DNA of 64,000 nucleotides from positions 20,554,367 through 20,618,366 of the forward strand of contig NC_034014.1 of the NCBI RefSeq assembly GCF_000346465.2. The letters are read 5' to 3'. Of the stretch, positions 11,557 through 21,828 are shown piece after piece. The notes under the pieces are model-generated. The model did not search any database and was not told the origin of the DNA. It saw only the letters and a list, made by a program, of their open reading frames with translations. The stretch comes from Prunus persica (taxonomy: Eukaryota; Streptophyta; Magnoliopsida; Rosales; Rosaceae). How positions within the stretch are numbered: the stretch's first letter is position 1; each line of letters begins with the position of its first letter. The translations under genes and the position numbers were made by a program.

Positions 11557-14500
11557 ATGGCGAGGGAGAAGATTCAGATCAAGAAGATCGACAACGCCAC
11601 GGCGAGGCAGGTGACCTTTTCCAAGCGGAGGAGAGGGCTTTTCAAGAAGGCTCAGGAGCTCTCCGTTCTCTGTGATGCAGATATTGCTCTTATCATCTTT
11701 TCTTCCACTGGAAAGCTCTTTGAATACGCCAGCTCCAGGTCTCTCTATCTCACAAACTCAAGCCCTCTATTTTTATTTTATTATATATATATATATATAT
11801 TTTATCATCCGTAAAAATAGATAGGCTTAAAATTTGAGGATACGGTTTTGTTTATTTTTTGGGGGGTGAAAAATGAGGAGGAGGAAGAACCACGTCAATG
11901 GAAGTAGCTGCTCCGGTAGTCAAGCTATATTATAATAATATTAAGAGGGTGTATATATACATATATATATATATGTATATATATGTATGTGTGTATATAA
12001 ATGTATATATAATAGGGTGAAGGGTCTGCAACTTGGATGTGGATGTTGTTTTCTGGGATGAATATAATCATATAATATACATAACAACAAACAAGGGATA
12101 AGACACTGTTCTTATTGGGGTCTAATCAGTTGCTGTTCGTATTGGCTACCGCCCATTTTTGACCATGGTTGGGTTTGTGACGCAAAAATGAACACCGAAT
12201 ACAAGTTTGACCAACCATGACTAAACAATTTACTACTTAGAAAGAAATCAAAACAGCCAAAATTAAGAAATTGCACCTTAAGGAGTTGATAAATTACAGC
12301 CATCTATTTTTCTTTTTCAAGTTTCCCTCTATTGGGTTTTGTAACAATGCTTCAAATTTGTTTGAGAAAATTTTGTTTCTGTTAAAAACACGGTCATAGT
12401 GTTGTTAATTCACGTGTTATAACATAAATAAACGACAGGTAAATATTTTAAAATAAATTTGTCATATCATGCTATAGCGTCACGATGACAACAAAAATTG
12501 CTCATATACTATATATGTAAGATTCTAGAGGGGAAAAACATTTTAAGTTTAAAAGTGTAACAAGTTGCAGCAGCATCTTCGAAATGCTAAACCAAAAAGT
12601 TGCACTAAAATGTGAATAACATCGCTTTATGTCTTTTCCATTTTTACTGCTATTTGCTTTGAAGCTTTCTAGTTAACCAGCTAGTGAAGTGTATTATTTT
12701 TCTTTTCTGAAGCATGAAGGAAATTCTAGAACGTCACAACTTGCACGCAAAGAATCTCTCGAAAATAGAACAACCATCTCTTGAGTTACAGGTTCGTCCT
12801 TTACATAACATATGTAGACATAAATGAATGCATATAATGTGATGTGTTCTCTCCTTCCCAATTCATTAAAACTTTGATCTCATCTTCTTGAAGTGTTTTG
12901 TATGGTAATCTTAAGCCTTGTGTTTTTCTTTGTTATCTAGGAAGTAACGGTTGAGCTAACCCTTCCACAATTATTAATCTCAATGATTCAACATATCGGT
13001 CCAATTCGAGATTTTTTTCCTTTTGTTTTGAAGTCTTGGATAGTATTTATATGTGAGCCCTAGCTAGAATGAAATCAAATTTTTCATTGAGTCGTGCGTT
13101 GTGGATGTGTGTGTGAGTGGATGCTACATGCACACTGCATGTTCGGTTAAGGAAAATGCTAGGAAAACGACTTATTGTGTTTTCTCAAGTTTCCGCTCTA
13201 TGTAAAAGAGTCGGAAAAAGAGCTTATTTTAAACGAGTAATTCTTTGGGGTTTTGTTCTGTATACAATCAAAGTTTGATTAACAAGTGTCTGAATTTATT
13301 TCGGATTATATATTGTTTTTCCTATTTTTCATTTTTATATTTTGGTTTAAAGAATTATTAACTCTGATGTAGCTAGTGGAGAACAGTAACTACTCTGCGT
13401 TGAGCAAGGAAATTACAGCACAAAGTCAACAACTTAGGTATTTATAAGTCTCTGTTTCAAATGATAATTACTTGTTTATACTCCATAATTTAGAAATAAA
13501 ATCTTTGACATATAGGCAGATAAGGGGAGAAGAAATCCAGGGATTAAATTTGGAAGAATTGCAGCAACTGGAGAAGTCTCTTGAAGCTGGATTGGGCCGC
13601 GTAATAGAGAAAAAGGTCTGTATTTAGTCTCTTGAATCTAGATTGGGGTCTCTGTATATGTGTGTCTAATGGAAATCTTTGTGTATGTCTTTTTCAGGGT
13701 GAAAAGATTATGAAAGAGATCAGCGATCTCGAAAGCAATGTTAGACTCTTTCAACTATAAAATCGCCTGCCTATAAAATCATACCTAAAGTTATCATCCT
13801 TTGATATATAACATTGCTTTCAGACATACATAATATCTGGGTTAATTAAAAGGCCGTACATATTATGTGTCCGGATTGGGATGTGTATTGGAATTATTCT
13901 TATTCCCGACTTCTCTTACTTTTACTAACACATGAGTATTGAAATTATTTTTTTTCCTAAAGTAATGTGAACTTCACATCACAATCTGTGATCTAGTACA
14001 TGAAAAATCAGAAATTAGATTGATTAGGGGAGTAGTTGATCCAATTTCAATTCAGTTTCTATCATTTTCACGACTTCCCATGTTTCAAGTAACTAAACAT
14101 ATGTCAAAAGTTTAGGGTACTGCGTTACCAATACGAACTAATGTATCTGTATAATGATTTGAGGATCTGATTATGTGGATGTTATCGTCTTTGTTGTGCC
14201 CCGTCTGTTTCCTAGGGCGACCATGGGAGTAGACTTCCCTGAGCCTGAAAATGATTTCATTTGTAATCTTCTAACGCATTCCATTTATGCAAATGAAAGA
14301 TGGTTCATGCTTATTTTGAAAGAAAAAAAAAAGCATGAGGTGAGGACAATAAATATTGTCCTCCATATAATTATTTTCCTCTTCTCTATTTCCTTGACAT
14401 GATTTGTATATGAACGTGCAGGCGATGCGATTGGTTGAAGAGAATGAACGGCTGAGACAGCAAGTATAAGATCTCTCCATTAATTCTTCATCTATGTTTA

Positions 14501-15232
14501 TGTTTCGAGTCTTTCTCTGGTAATGGTTCTTGGTATGGTTGTTGAAGGTGCTGGAGAAACATAATAGCCAGAAGCCGGTTCGGGCCGATTCAGAAAACAT
14601 AGTTATGGAGGAGGGTCAGTCATCAGAGTCTGTCACCACCAACCTCTGCAACTCTAACAGCGCTCCTCAAGACTATGAGAGCTCAGATACGTCTCTCAAA
14701 TTGGGGTGCGTTTAATTAGTCTAATCAATACTCTTGATATGATGCATTAATTTCTACTGATATGCCCTAATCTTAAGAAAATTCATCCTCTCCCAATCAA
14801 CTCTCATGCGCTAGCTAATCCAAATCTCATGACCATTGTATACACCCGTTGCATTACTAATCCAATTCTCATGACCATTTTCCTAAGCAATTTTTCTAGA
14901 GTAAAAATTGTTTAGACGAGCCGAATTAATCTTTGCATGCCTATATTTACTTTGGCAAGAAAGCATTTTCCAATTTTAAATGGACATGTCGCTACTAACA
15001 CCTGCCATGAAGTACGTTAGCGACGAACATTATACGGCAGGTAGAATCCACTTATTACATGAGTTGTAATCCACAGTTATAAATGGAGTGACTGCTACAT
15101 AACGTGGTCAGCTAATTAATAAAAAAACTACGGTAATTTCTCTAGAAAAATTGCTTCACTCTGTATTTTTTTTCTCTCTCTAATTCTTCTATTGTGTTTT
15201 CTTTGTTTTGCAGGTTACCTTACTCTGGTTAA
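11557..15232 (+). CDS. SVP: SVP/JOINTLESS-type MIKC MADS-box transcription factor, 228 aa
   Basis: Eight coding exons: 11557-11738, 12713-12791, 13373-13437, 13516-13615, 13698-13739, 14422-14463, 14548-14705 and 15214-15232, totalling 687 bases in frame. Exon 1 encodes the MADS domain ([20 protein letters not shown], then [20 protein letters not shown]). Exons 2-6 give the I and K regions ([63 protein letters not shown]). The C-terminus ends TSLKLGLPYSG, an LxLxL EAR-type repression motif completed only by the exon 7/8 junction. The two 42-bp exons are characteristic of the family. SVP proteins act in the nucleus with FLC- or FUL-type partners to repress FT/SOC1 and delay flowering or regulate bud dormancy. 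No tandem copies are present here, which argues for SVP proper rather than a Prunus-type DAM cluster. The gene looks intact. Confidence 0.95.
11780..12016. repeat. AT-dinucleotide tracts in SVP intron 1
   Basis: (TA)n runs at about 11782-11802 and 11952-12015, the latter interrupted by TG steps. Intron 1 is about 1 kb and otherwise shows no recognisable element. Confidence 0.8.
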
Positions 15233-15948
15233 TATGATCTATAGTTTGGGGAAAGTTGAGTTACTAATTGATGAGATATATGAATGTAACATTCAACCCC
15301 ACTGTGTTAAAAAGAAGTACATGATTCATCCGAATCTTGGACAGATCTATCAACTATGTGATGCTAAATATATATCATCGTTCAAGTAATTATTTTTCTC
15401 AAATGAGGCGCAGTATGAGATGAGGGGACCTCAGAATAAAATCATATGTTGCGACGACTCATGTGTTGACTCCTATCATTCTTTTGAGTTGGATGTAGAG
15501 GCAGGCACGGTCTGGGTTGGCCTGTCTTTTAACCTTAATCGATGGACCACTGAATTGACAATGTCATCAAAGTAGCTTTTGGGGCTAGTTCAATTAGTGA
15601 GGGAGGGTGATGTAATGAGTTACAATTATGATAAGTCTCAATGGTTTGATACGTTTTAATAAAAAAAAAAGTTGTCATGCTTTTGTATTTATTTTGAAAA
15701 TAAAAAATGTTATTGAGACTAGCCTCTTGGCGCGTGTGCCATTGCACTATTTGTTTTTTAACTAGTTTCTTTTTTCATACATTATTTTTTAATATAGATA
15801 TATAAAAATATAAAAAACTAAAAAACCAGTAATAAGGGTGGAGTGAGGAGTAACTTCTTCTTCCATAATTTATTTTTTTGTTTTTAGCAAATTAAATTCT
15901 TACTATTTGACATAATTGTATTAAATTGTGGCATTCAAATATATATAT
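15233..15948. other. SVP 3' flank
   Basis: Presumed 3' UTR followed by AT-rich spacer. AATAAAA at about 15435 is a candidate polyadenylation signal. No gene seen. Confidence 0.5.
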
Positions 15949-16302
15949 TTTTTTTTGGTGAACTGGGGGGAAGACCCCAAGCAATAGAACTACAACAAAT
16001 CAACACAAACAAGACGGGGACGAGACACCTCAATCAAGTCATCAAAAACTAAAGAACCTATCCAACTTGGAGCAAAGTCAAAATGACACACGCTAAGACC
16101 CATGTTATAGCTCCAGTTAGCTAATCCATCTGCAACACAGTTCTTTTCTCTGTAGATATGCCTAACAGCACAGCTATCAAACTGGTTCATGAGCTTACCA
16201 CAACTAGCCACAATACCAACAAGCGAATGGAGCGTATCTAAAACAGGCTGCAGAATGAGATGGACAGCAATAGCAGAATCAATTTCAACAATTATCTTTT
16301 AA
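15949..16302 (-). mobile_element. 5'-truncated LINE (L1-type) 3' end with RNase H-like remnant
   Basis: On the minus strand an open stretch reads KIIVEIDSAIAVHLILQ, then DSCAVRHIYREKNCVADGLA, the acidic strand and HxxREKNxxADxLA motif of the RNase H-like domain (RVT_3) found at the C-terminus of many plant LINEs. A poly(A) run (poly-T at 15949-15956 on the plus strand) follows the coding remnant at its 3' side, as expected after target-primed insertion. The rest of the element is missing. A nuclear RNase H-like gene fragment is the alternative. Confidence 0.65.
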
Positions 16303-16625
16303 GCAAGAATATTTTAAATATTTTTGAATGTTTTACTTTTACAATTTTCCGTACTCATTAGAACAATAATTAATAGAATAGATATATTGATTGAATATGT
16401 TCTCCCTTATAAAAAATAATCTATACTATCTAAGAGAATGCTCTTCGTGATGATTAAAATGAATAACATTGAACCTTTCCAAGTGCTCTCCACTTCTCTT
16501 CCTCTCAAACCCTAGCCATTGCTCATATCCAAGGGGACGGGGTTCCTTCCTTCTCCTTCCCAATCTTACTCCTCTTCTTCCTTGCTCTTTTTCTCTTGCA
16601 TTCCCTTTTGTTTTTTTGGTTGATT

Positions 16626-16754
16626 GTGTCAAATTGGTCGGGGGCTCTTTTATCTTGGAAAATCATACAGTTACCTCATGGGGAGTTAGCTGCACCCACA
16701 AATGATACAAATACTACCGTTGCTTTAGCTTTACTCACTTCAGTAGCATATTTT
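16626..16754 (+). pseudogene. atpI: Nuclear insertion of plastid DNA: internal fragment of atpI
   Basis: 43 codons read [20 protein letters not shown] and then [23 protein letters not shown]. This is the middle of the chloroplast ATP synthase subunit a (CF0-IV, atpI), from memory of the plastid gene. Two apparent substitutions are seen (S in place of P after GALL; T in place of I in TND-NTT). The match stops sharply at both ends, and no neighbouring plastid gene is present, so this is a short NUPT, not an expressed gene. The substitutions suggest modest age. Confidence 0.85.
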
Positions 16755-18074
16755 TTGCTTCTTGATTCTTTTTATAGATAATTATTGTTCATGGTGGTAG
16801 AGATTTGTTTAGGTCATTTGTGTAACTACGTACCAAATGGGTTGGGGTGTCGAGATAGTCTACCTAACAAAGAGCAATACGATTTACGAGTTCATTTATA
16901 GGTAAACTAATTTATGTCTTCCTGCTAATAGTATTGTTGTTTACCTGTGCATGAGGTTGAGTAAAACTATATGTTTGTAATTGAATTTTTATGGGTTAGA
17001 CTTGTATGTACATAATTGCTAACAAATCGTTTAATTGGAGGCAGATTGTTCACAATTCAAAATCAAAATTTGGGAGTAACAAATGCATCAGATGAAGCAC
17101 TTTAAATTTCTTTAATTTCTTTATCTTTAAGGGCAAAATAGTTTTAAAAACTAAGTGATAAATGAAAACTGGGTTTTTTTTTTCAACAACTGTATACGAA
17201 GGTTTTTTTCCAACATTTTGGTCATTGAATAGGTCTATATTGAAAGACCGCAATTATTACACTAAATTAAAAAAGAAGTTAATATGATAAGGGCAAAATA
17301 ATAATTACAAACTATTTAAAATAAAATAAAAAGTAAAATCCTCCCATGTTTTTCTTTTCACTACTTCATCTTCCTATCTCTAATAACTAGTATATTTTAT
17401 CTCGTTTATTCCTAAACAAAGTTGACTGCAGGTGTGTGAGCACAATATATAATTTTTTTTGGGCAGAATATTGAGAATATTTATGTTTTACTTAGAAAGG
17501 AAGATCTCTAACCGATGATTCAAACGAAAAATTCTATCATAAAAAAAGAGGCTATTTAAATATACTACCGGAAAATTGGAAAAAGTCTTGAAGTTAGTTG
17601 CAGAAGATACTTGCCAACTGCTCGTATCCATCTCTTAGTTGTTAATATATTTTTGGGTCTTGTTTTGTTCTTTATCATTACTAGCCTTTTTCGGGTCAAG
17701 TGTGAATAGGCTCTTCCTACCTCCCCTCCCCATGCTTTGATCGAATGTTTCTGATTTATTGGACTACGGTTTAAAAAAAATAAAATTAATCAGAGGGTAT
17801 TTGAACAAACATTTAAAAATTTGACCATTAAAGTGTTTTGCTTTATATATAAGAAAATTTGACCATACAAACATTAAAGTGTTTTGCTTTATATATAAGG
17901 AAATTTGACCACGCAAATTAGACACGTAATTCCATTTAATAAGATTTTGTTTGGTTGAGGACTTTTTTATTGAAAGCGATGATATTATATTAAATTCATA
18001 TATACTACACAGATTTTAATACTTGAACTCAAGACCTTGCTTGGGGGTGCAATTACTCCAAACCATTAAAACCG
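16755..18074. other. AT-rich spacer with one short tandem duplication
   Basis: No gene supported. At about 17827-17912 a 46-bp unit containing AAGTGTTTTGCTTTATATAT occurs twice in tandem with few differences. Confidence 0.6.
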
Positions 18075-18079
18075 ATATT

Positions 18080-18315
18080 TGCTAAAATATGAAACATAAT
18101 ATGTGAATATTTGTTTGTGGGAATTTTTTATGTATTTTTCTTCTTATAGGAGATCATATTTATAATACAACAGAACTTTAATGGGTAAGTAAATAATAAA
18201 TTCATATTTCTATTTATAGTAGGAAATCAGGAATTAAAGTAAATCAAATATAATTATAATGGAAATCCTTGGTGTGTAAGGAAAGAAAGTCAATAGTTCA
18301 CAAGTCACGCCAACA
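18080..18315 (-). repeat. 3' LTR of copia-1
   Basis: Direct repeat of 21149-21384. On the plus strand it begins TGCTAAAATATGAAAC and ends GCCAACA. Confidence 0.9.
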
Positions 18316-21148
18316 CTCCCCCTCATGTTGGTGTATAGATGTCGCCAATGCCCAACTGGTCCCAGTGAATTGTGAAATACTTTATTTGAAATTGTCTTTG
18401 TCAAAATATCCACCAATTGATCCTCGGACTTTAGGAAAGGAAATTGAATCACTTTAGATTCGAGCTTCTGTTTGATATAGTGTCGATTTACCTCAATATA
18501 TTTGTACGATCATGTTGAACTTGATTCTATGCAATAGCTATTGCAGCCTTGTTGTCATAAAAGAGATTCATTACAGATGTAGGTCTATACCCAAGTTTAG
18601 TAAGCAACCTCTTTAACCAAATGAGTTCGCAAATTCCTTTAGTCATACCTCTGAACTCGGCTTCTGCACTGGATAAGGCGACCACCTTATGTTTCATACT
18701 TCTCCATGTAACCAAATTACCTCCCACGAATGTGAAGTAATTGGATGTGGATTTCCTATTTGTTATACTTCCTGGCCCAATCTGCATCTGTGTAACCATC
18801 AATATTCAGATGACCATGCTTTGAGAATATAAGTCCTTTTTCGGGTGCAGACTTCAAATATCTAAGTATCCGAATAACTGCATTCATGTGGTCTTCACTC
18901 GGAGAATGCATAAATTGACTACATATGCTCACCGCATAAGCAATGTCTGGTTGAGTATGAGACAAGTAGATCAATCTTCCCACTAACCTTTGGTATCTTT
19001 CTTTGTAAGTTGGAACTTGATCTGGGTATACTCCAAGATGATGATTATGAATAATAAGAGTGTCTACAGGTTTGCAATCTAGTATTCTTGTGTCTGTCAA
19101 TAAGTCCAAGACATATTTCATTTGAGATAGAAATACGCCTTGTTGTGCTCGGGCTACCTCAATCCCCAATAAATATTTGAGTCCACCTAGATTCTTCATC
19201 TCAAATTCAGTAGCCAAATAGTCTTATAGCTGAGATATTTCATGTTTATCATTCCCAGTAATAATCATGTCGTCAACATAGATTATTAAAGTTGTTACCT
19301 TCCCTTTCTGATGTTTCAAGAACAAAGTATGATCTGAGTTACTCTATCTGAAACCATTGTTCTTCATTGTCATGGTGAACCGTCCAAACCATGCACGTCG
19401 TGACTATTTCAGTTCATACAACGCTTTTCGTAATTTGCATATTGTTCCAGTCTGAGTAGTAAGGCATATACACCTCATTCGTGAGTTCTCCATGAAGGAA
19501 GACATTCTTTACATCAAACTGGAAGGCATGCAATTGATTAGGTGAACTTCAGTGACAATAGCATCATTCAAGTGATGGCGAGGAACATAAGCGCCAATTA
19601 GAAGTGCTCAGGCGGTTTCAAGAAGATGTCGATTCTTTCATTCAGCAACACCATTTTGTTGTGGTGTCTGAGGACAAGTCGTCTCATGGATAATTCCATA
19701 TTGTTGGAAGTAAGCCTAAAAGTCATGATTGACAAATTCTCCACCATTGTCTGAGCGAAGAATATGTATTTGAGCATTGAACTGAGTTTTCATCTGTTTA
19801 TGGAAGAACTGAAAACAGGAAAACACTTCGTTTTTATTCTTCAGCAAATAAGGCCATGTCATCCGTGTACAATTATCTACGAATGTGACAAACCACCAAA
19901 TGCCAGAAGAAGTAGTGATAGGTGAAGGTCCTCGGACATCAGAGTGAAGTAATGTAAACAGAGTAGTACACTTGTTCATACTCAACGGATAGGGCACACA
20001 GTGACTCTTAGCCAAAATACAAGTGTCACATGTGAAGTCAGAGTCCTTGAAACCTGAGAATAAATCTGGTATAAGATGCTTCATATAACTAATAGACGGA
20101 TGTCCCAATCGACAGTGCCACAACCAGATTTGCTTTTGTTTGCTACCAGAGGGATGCGTCACACTGTTAGCCATGCCAGGACTGAAGTCATCTACATAAT
20201 ATAGCCCCCTATCTTAGTATCACGACCAAGAATCTCCTTAGTGTGAATATCCCGAAGCAAACAAAAACTCAAGTAAATGAGTACACAACAATTCAATTGT
20301 TCAGTAAGCTGACTAACAGACATCAATTTATTGGATAAGGATGAAACAAGTAAAGTATTAGATAGTGAGAGGGAGGATGAGAGTGCAACAGTGCCAGCCC
20401 ATATCACATGATAAGTAACTCCATTGGCATTAGCAATACAAGTTCGTCAAGGTTGTGTAGTATTCAGAAAATTATTAGGATCAAACGTCATATGATCAGT
20501 TGCACTGGAATCAATTATCCAGTTCCTAGAATCAATCTTATCCGAAGTATGGAATCCAAAACCAGTACCGTTACTGGTCGTATCGCGTTGTGTTCAATCT
20601 TTGAGAGTAGCCCACCATACGGGGTAGCCATGCAATTTAAAACAAGTCTCACGAGTGTGTCTCAAATCACGACAATATACGCAATCTCGTCCATGTGTCG
20701 GGGTTGTTAGTTGAGAAGTCATAATTTGTGCAGCGGAAGATGCATAAGATACAGGTTTAGTAGGAATCCAGATTAGGATCTGAGCCTGAGTCGGGGCCAG
20801 TGTCAGAGTTGAAGTCGGGATTTTGGTCCGAATCAAAGACAAATTCGGGGTCAGGGTCATCATTGGAGTAGGAGTCGGGCTCGGGTTCTTCCAAAAAGGA
20901 TCCAGATTCAGGATCGGGTTCGGGGTCATCAAAATAGGATCCTGATTCACAATGTAGTTCTAGGTCAAAGTATGCATCTGTAGGAGCTGAGCCACCTGGG
21001 CACTCAACTCGGCTATGATTGGTTGAGAAGGAGAGAATGAGTCGGTGGTGCTACCTCCATGAGGGTTGGAAAAAATCATCAACCCCCATAGCGGAGACGG
21101 GGTTTGAAACTAGAGTCAACAATTCCAAAGATCGCCGCTCTGATACCA

Positions 21149-21384
21149 TGCTAAAATATGAAACCTAATATGAGAATACTTGTTTGTAGTAATTTTCTGT
21201 GTATTCTTGTCCTTAGAGGAGGTCATATTTATAATACAACGGAACTTTAATGGGCAAGTAAATAATAAATTTCTATTTCTATTTACAGTAGGAAATCAGG
21301 AATTAAAGTAAATCAAATATAATTATAATGGAAATCTTTGGTGTGTAAGGAAAGTAAGTCAATGGTCCACAAGTTACACCAACA
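21149..21384 (-). repeat. 5' LTR of copia-1
   Basis: Direct repeat of 18080-18315. It is followed on its internal side by the iMet-type primer binding site at 21137-21148. Confidence 0.9.
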
Positions 21385-21389
21385 ATATT

Positions 21390-21828
21390 ATACTTTAATC
21401 TATTCTAAACTACGGGGAGAGATTTAAACTCAGATGCAAAATGAAGAGCACATTTGATCTAACCAACTTGGCTAAGTCCATATCTACATAATATTTTTTT
21501 TTATTTGATAGGAAAATGTGCAATGGAAATGGTCTCTCTCTCTCTCTCTCTCCCTCTCCAATTAGTCAATAGTTGCAATAAGACCAGTCTGGTTATTATA
21601 TAGTTGTTGGTCATGCTTAACGGCGATTTATAATTGATAATTGATTATATACGTTGTGTTGCATTGTGTTGCGTCAGAGCCCCACCCACCCCAACAATGA
21701 AATCCTTATTGTTGTTCACCTGCTCTTCCATATAATTTGATCTCCACCCAAAACCAGTTTCAGCCCTCCTGATCCTTTCACTAAATTGTATGTTTTTTTT
21801 GTTTAGGCTGATACGAAAGAAGGCCATT
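21390..21828 (+). promoter_or_regulatory. NLR1 upstream region
   Basis: Short spacer between copia-1 and NLR1, with a (TC)n tract at about 21533-21557 likely in the promoter or leader. The old retrotransposon ends only 440 bp upstream of the NLR1 start codon, so its LTR may contribute to regulation. Confidence 0.4.

Larger units (their letters stand above)
18080..21384 (-). mobile_element. Old Ty1-copia LTR retrotransposon (copia-1), 3.3 kb, decayed
   Basis: Two 236-bp LTRs (18080-18315 and 21149-21384) are flanked by the 5-bp duplication ATATT (18075-18079, 21385-21389). The PBS, complementary to initiator Met tRNA, is at 21137-21148 (minus strand TGGTATCAGAGC), and a purine tract abuts the other LTR (18316-18326), so the element reads leftwards. 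Internal remnants in order are a gag zinc knuckle (CVYCRDLRHTRETC, about 20660), protease (WIIDSSATDHM, about 20500), GAG-preintegrase and integrase (WHCRLGHPS; RSDNGGEF; 20174-19716), reverse transcriptase 3' part and RNase H (19217-18342). Stops and deletions interrupt every domain. By eye the LTRs differ at about 20-25 of 236 positions, so this is an old insertion. Confidence 0.9.

Noticed and set aside
21790..21828. Earlier ATG for NLR1
   Set aside because: The 13 extra residues (FFLFRLIRKK) are not shared by NLR2 or NLR3, which start at the downstream conserved ATG.
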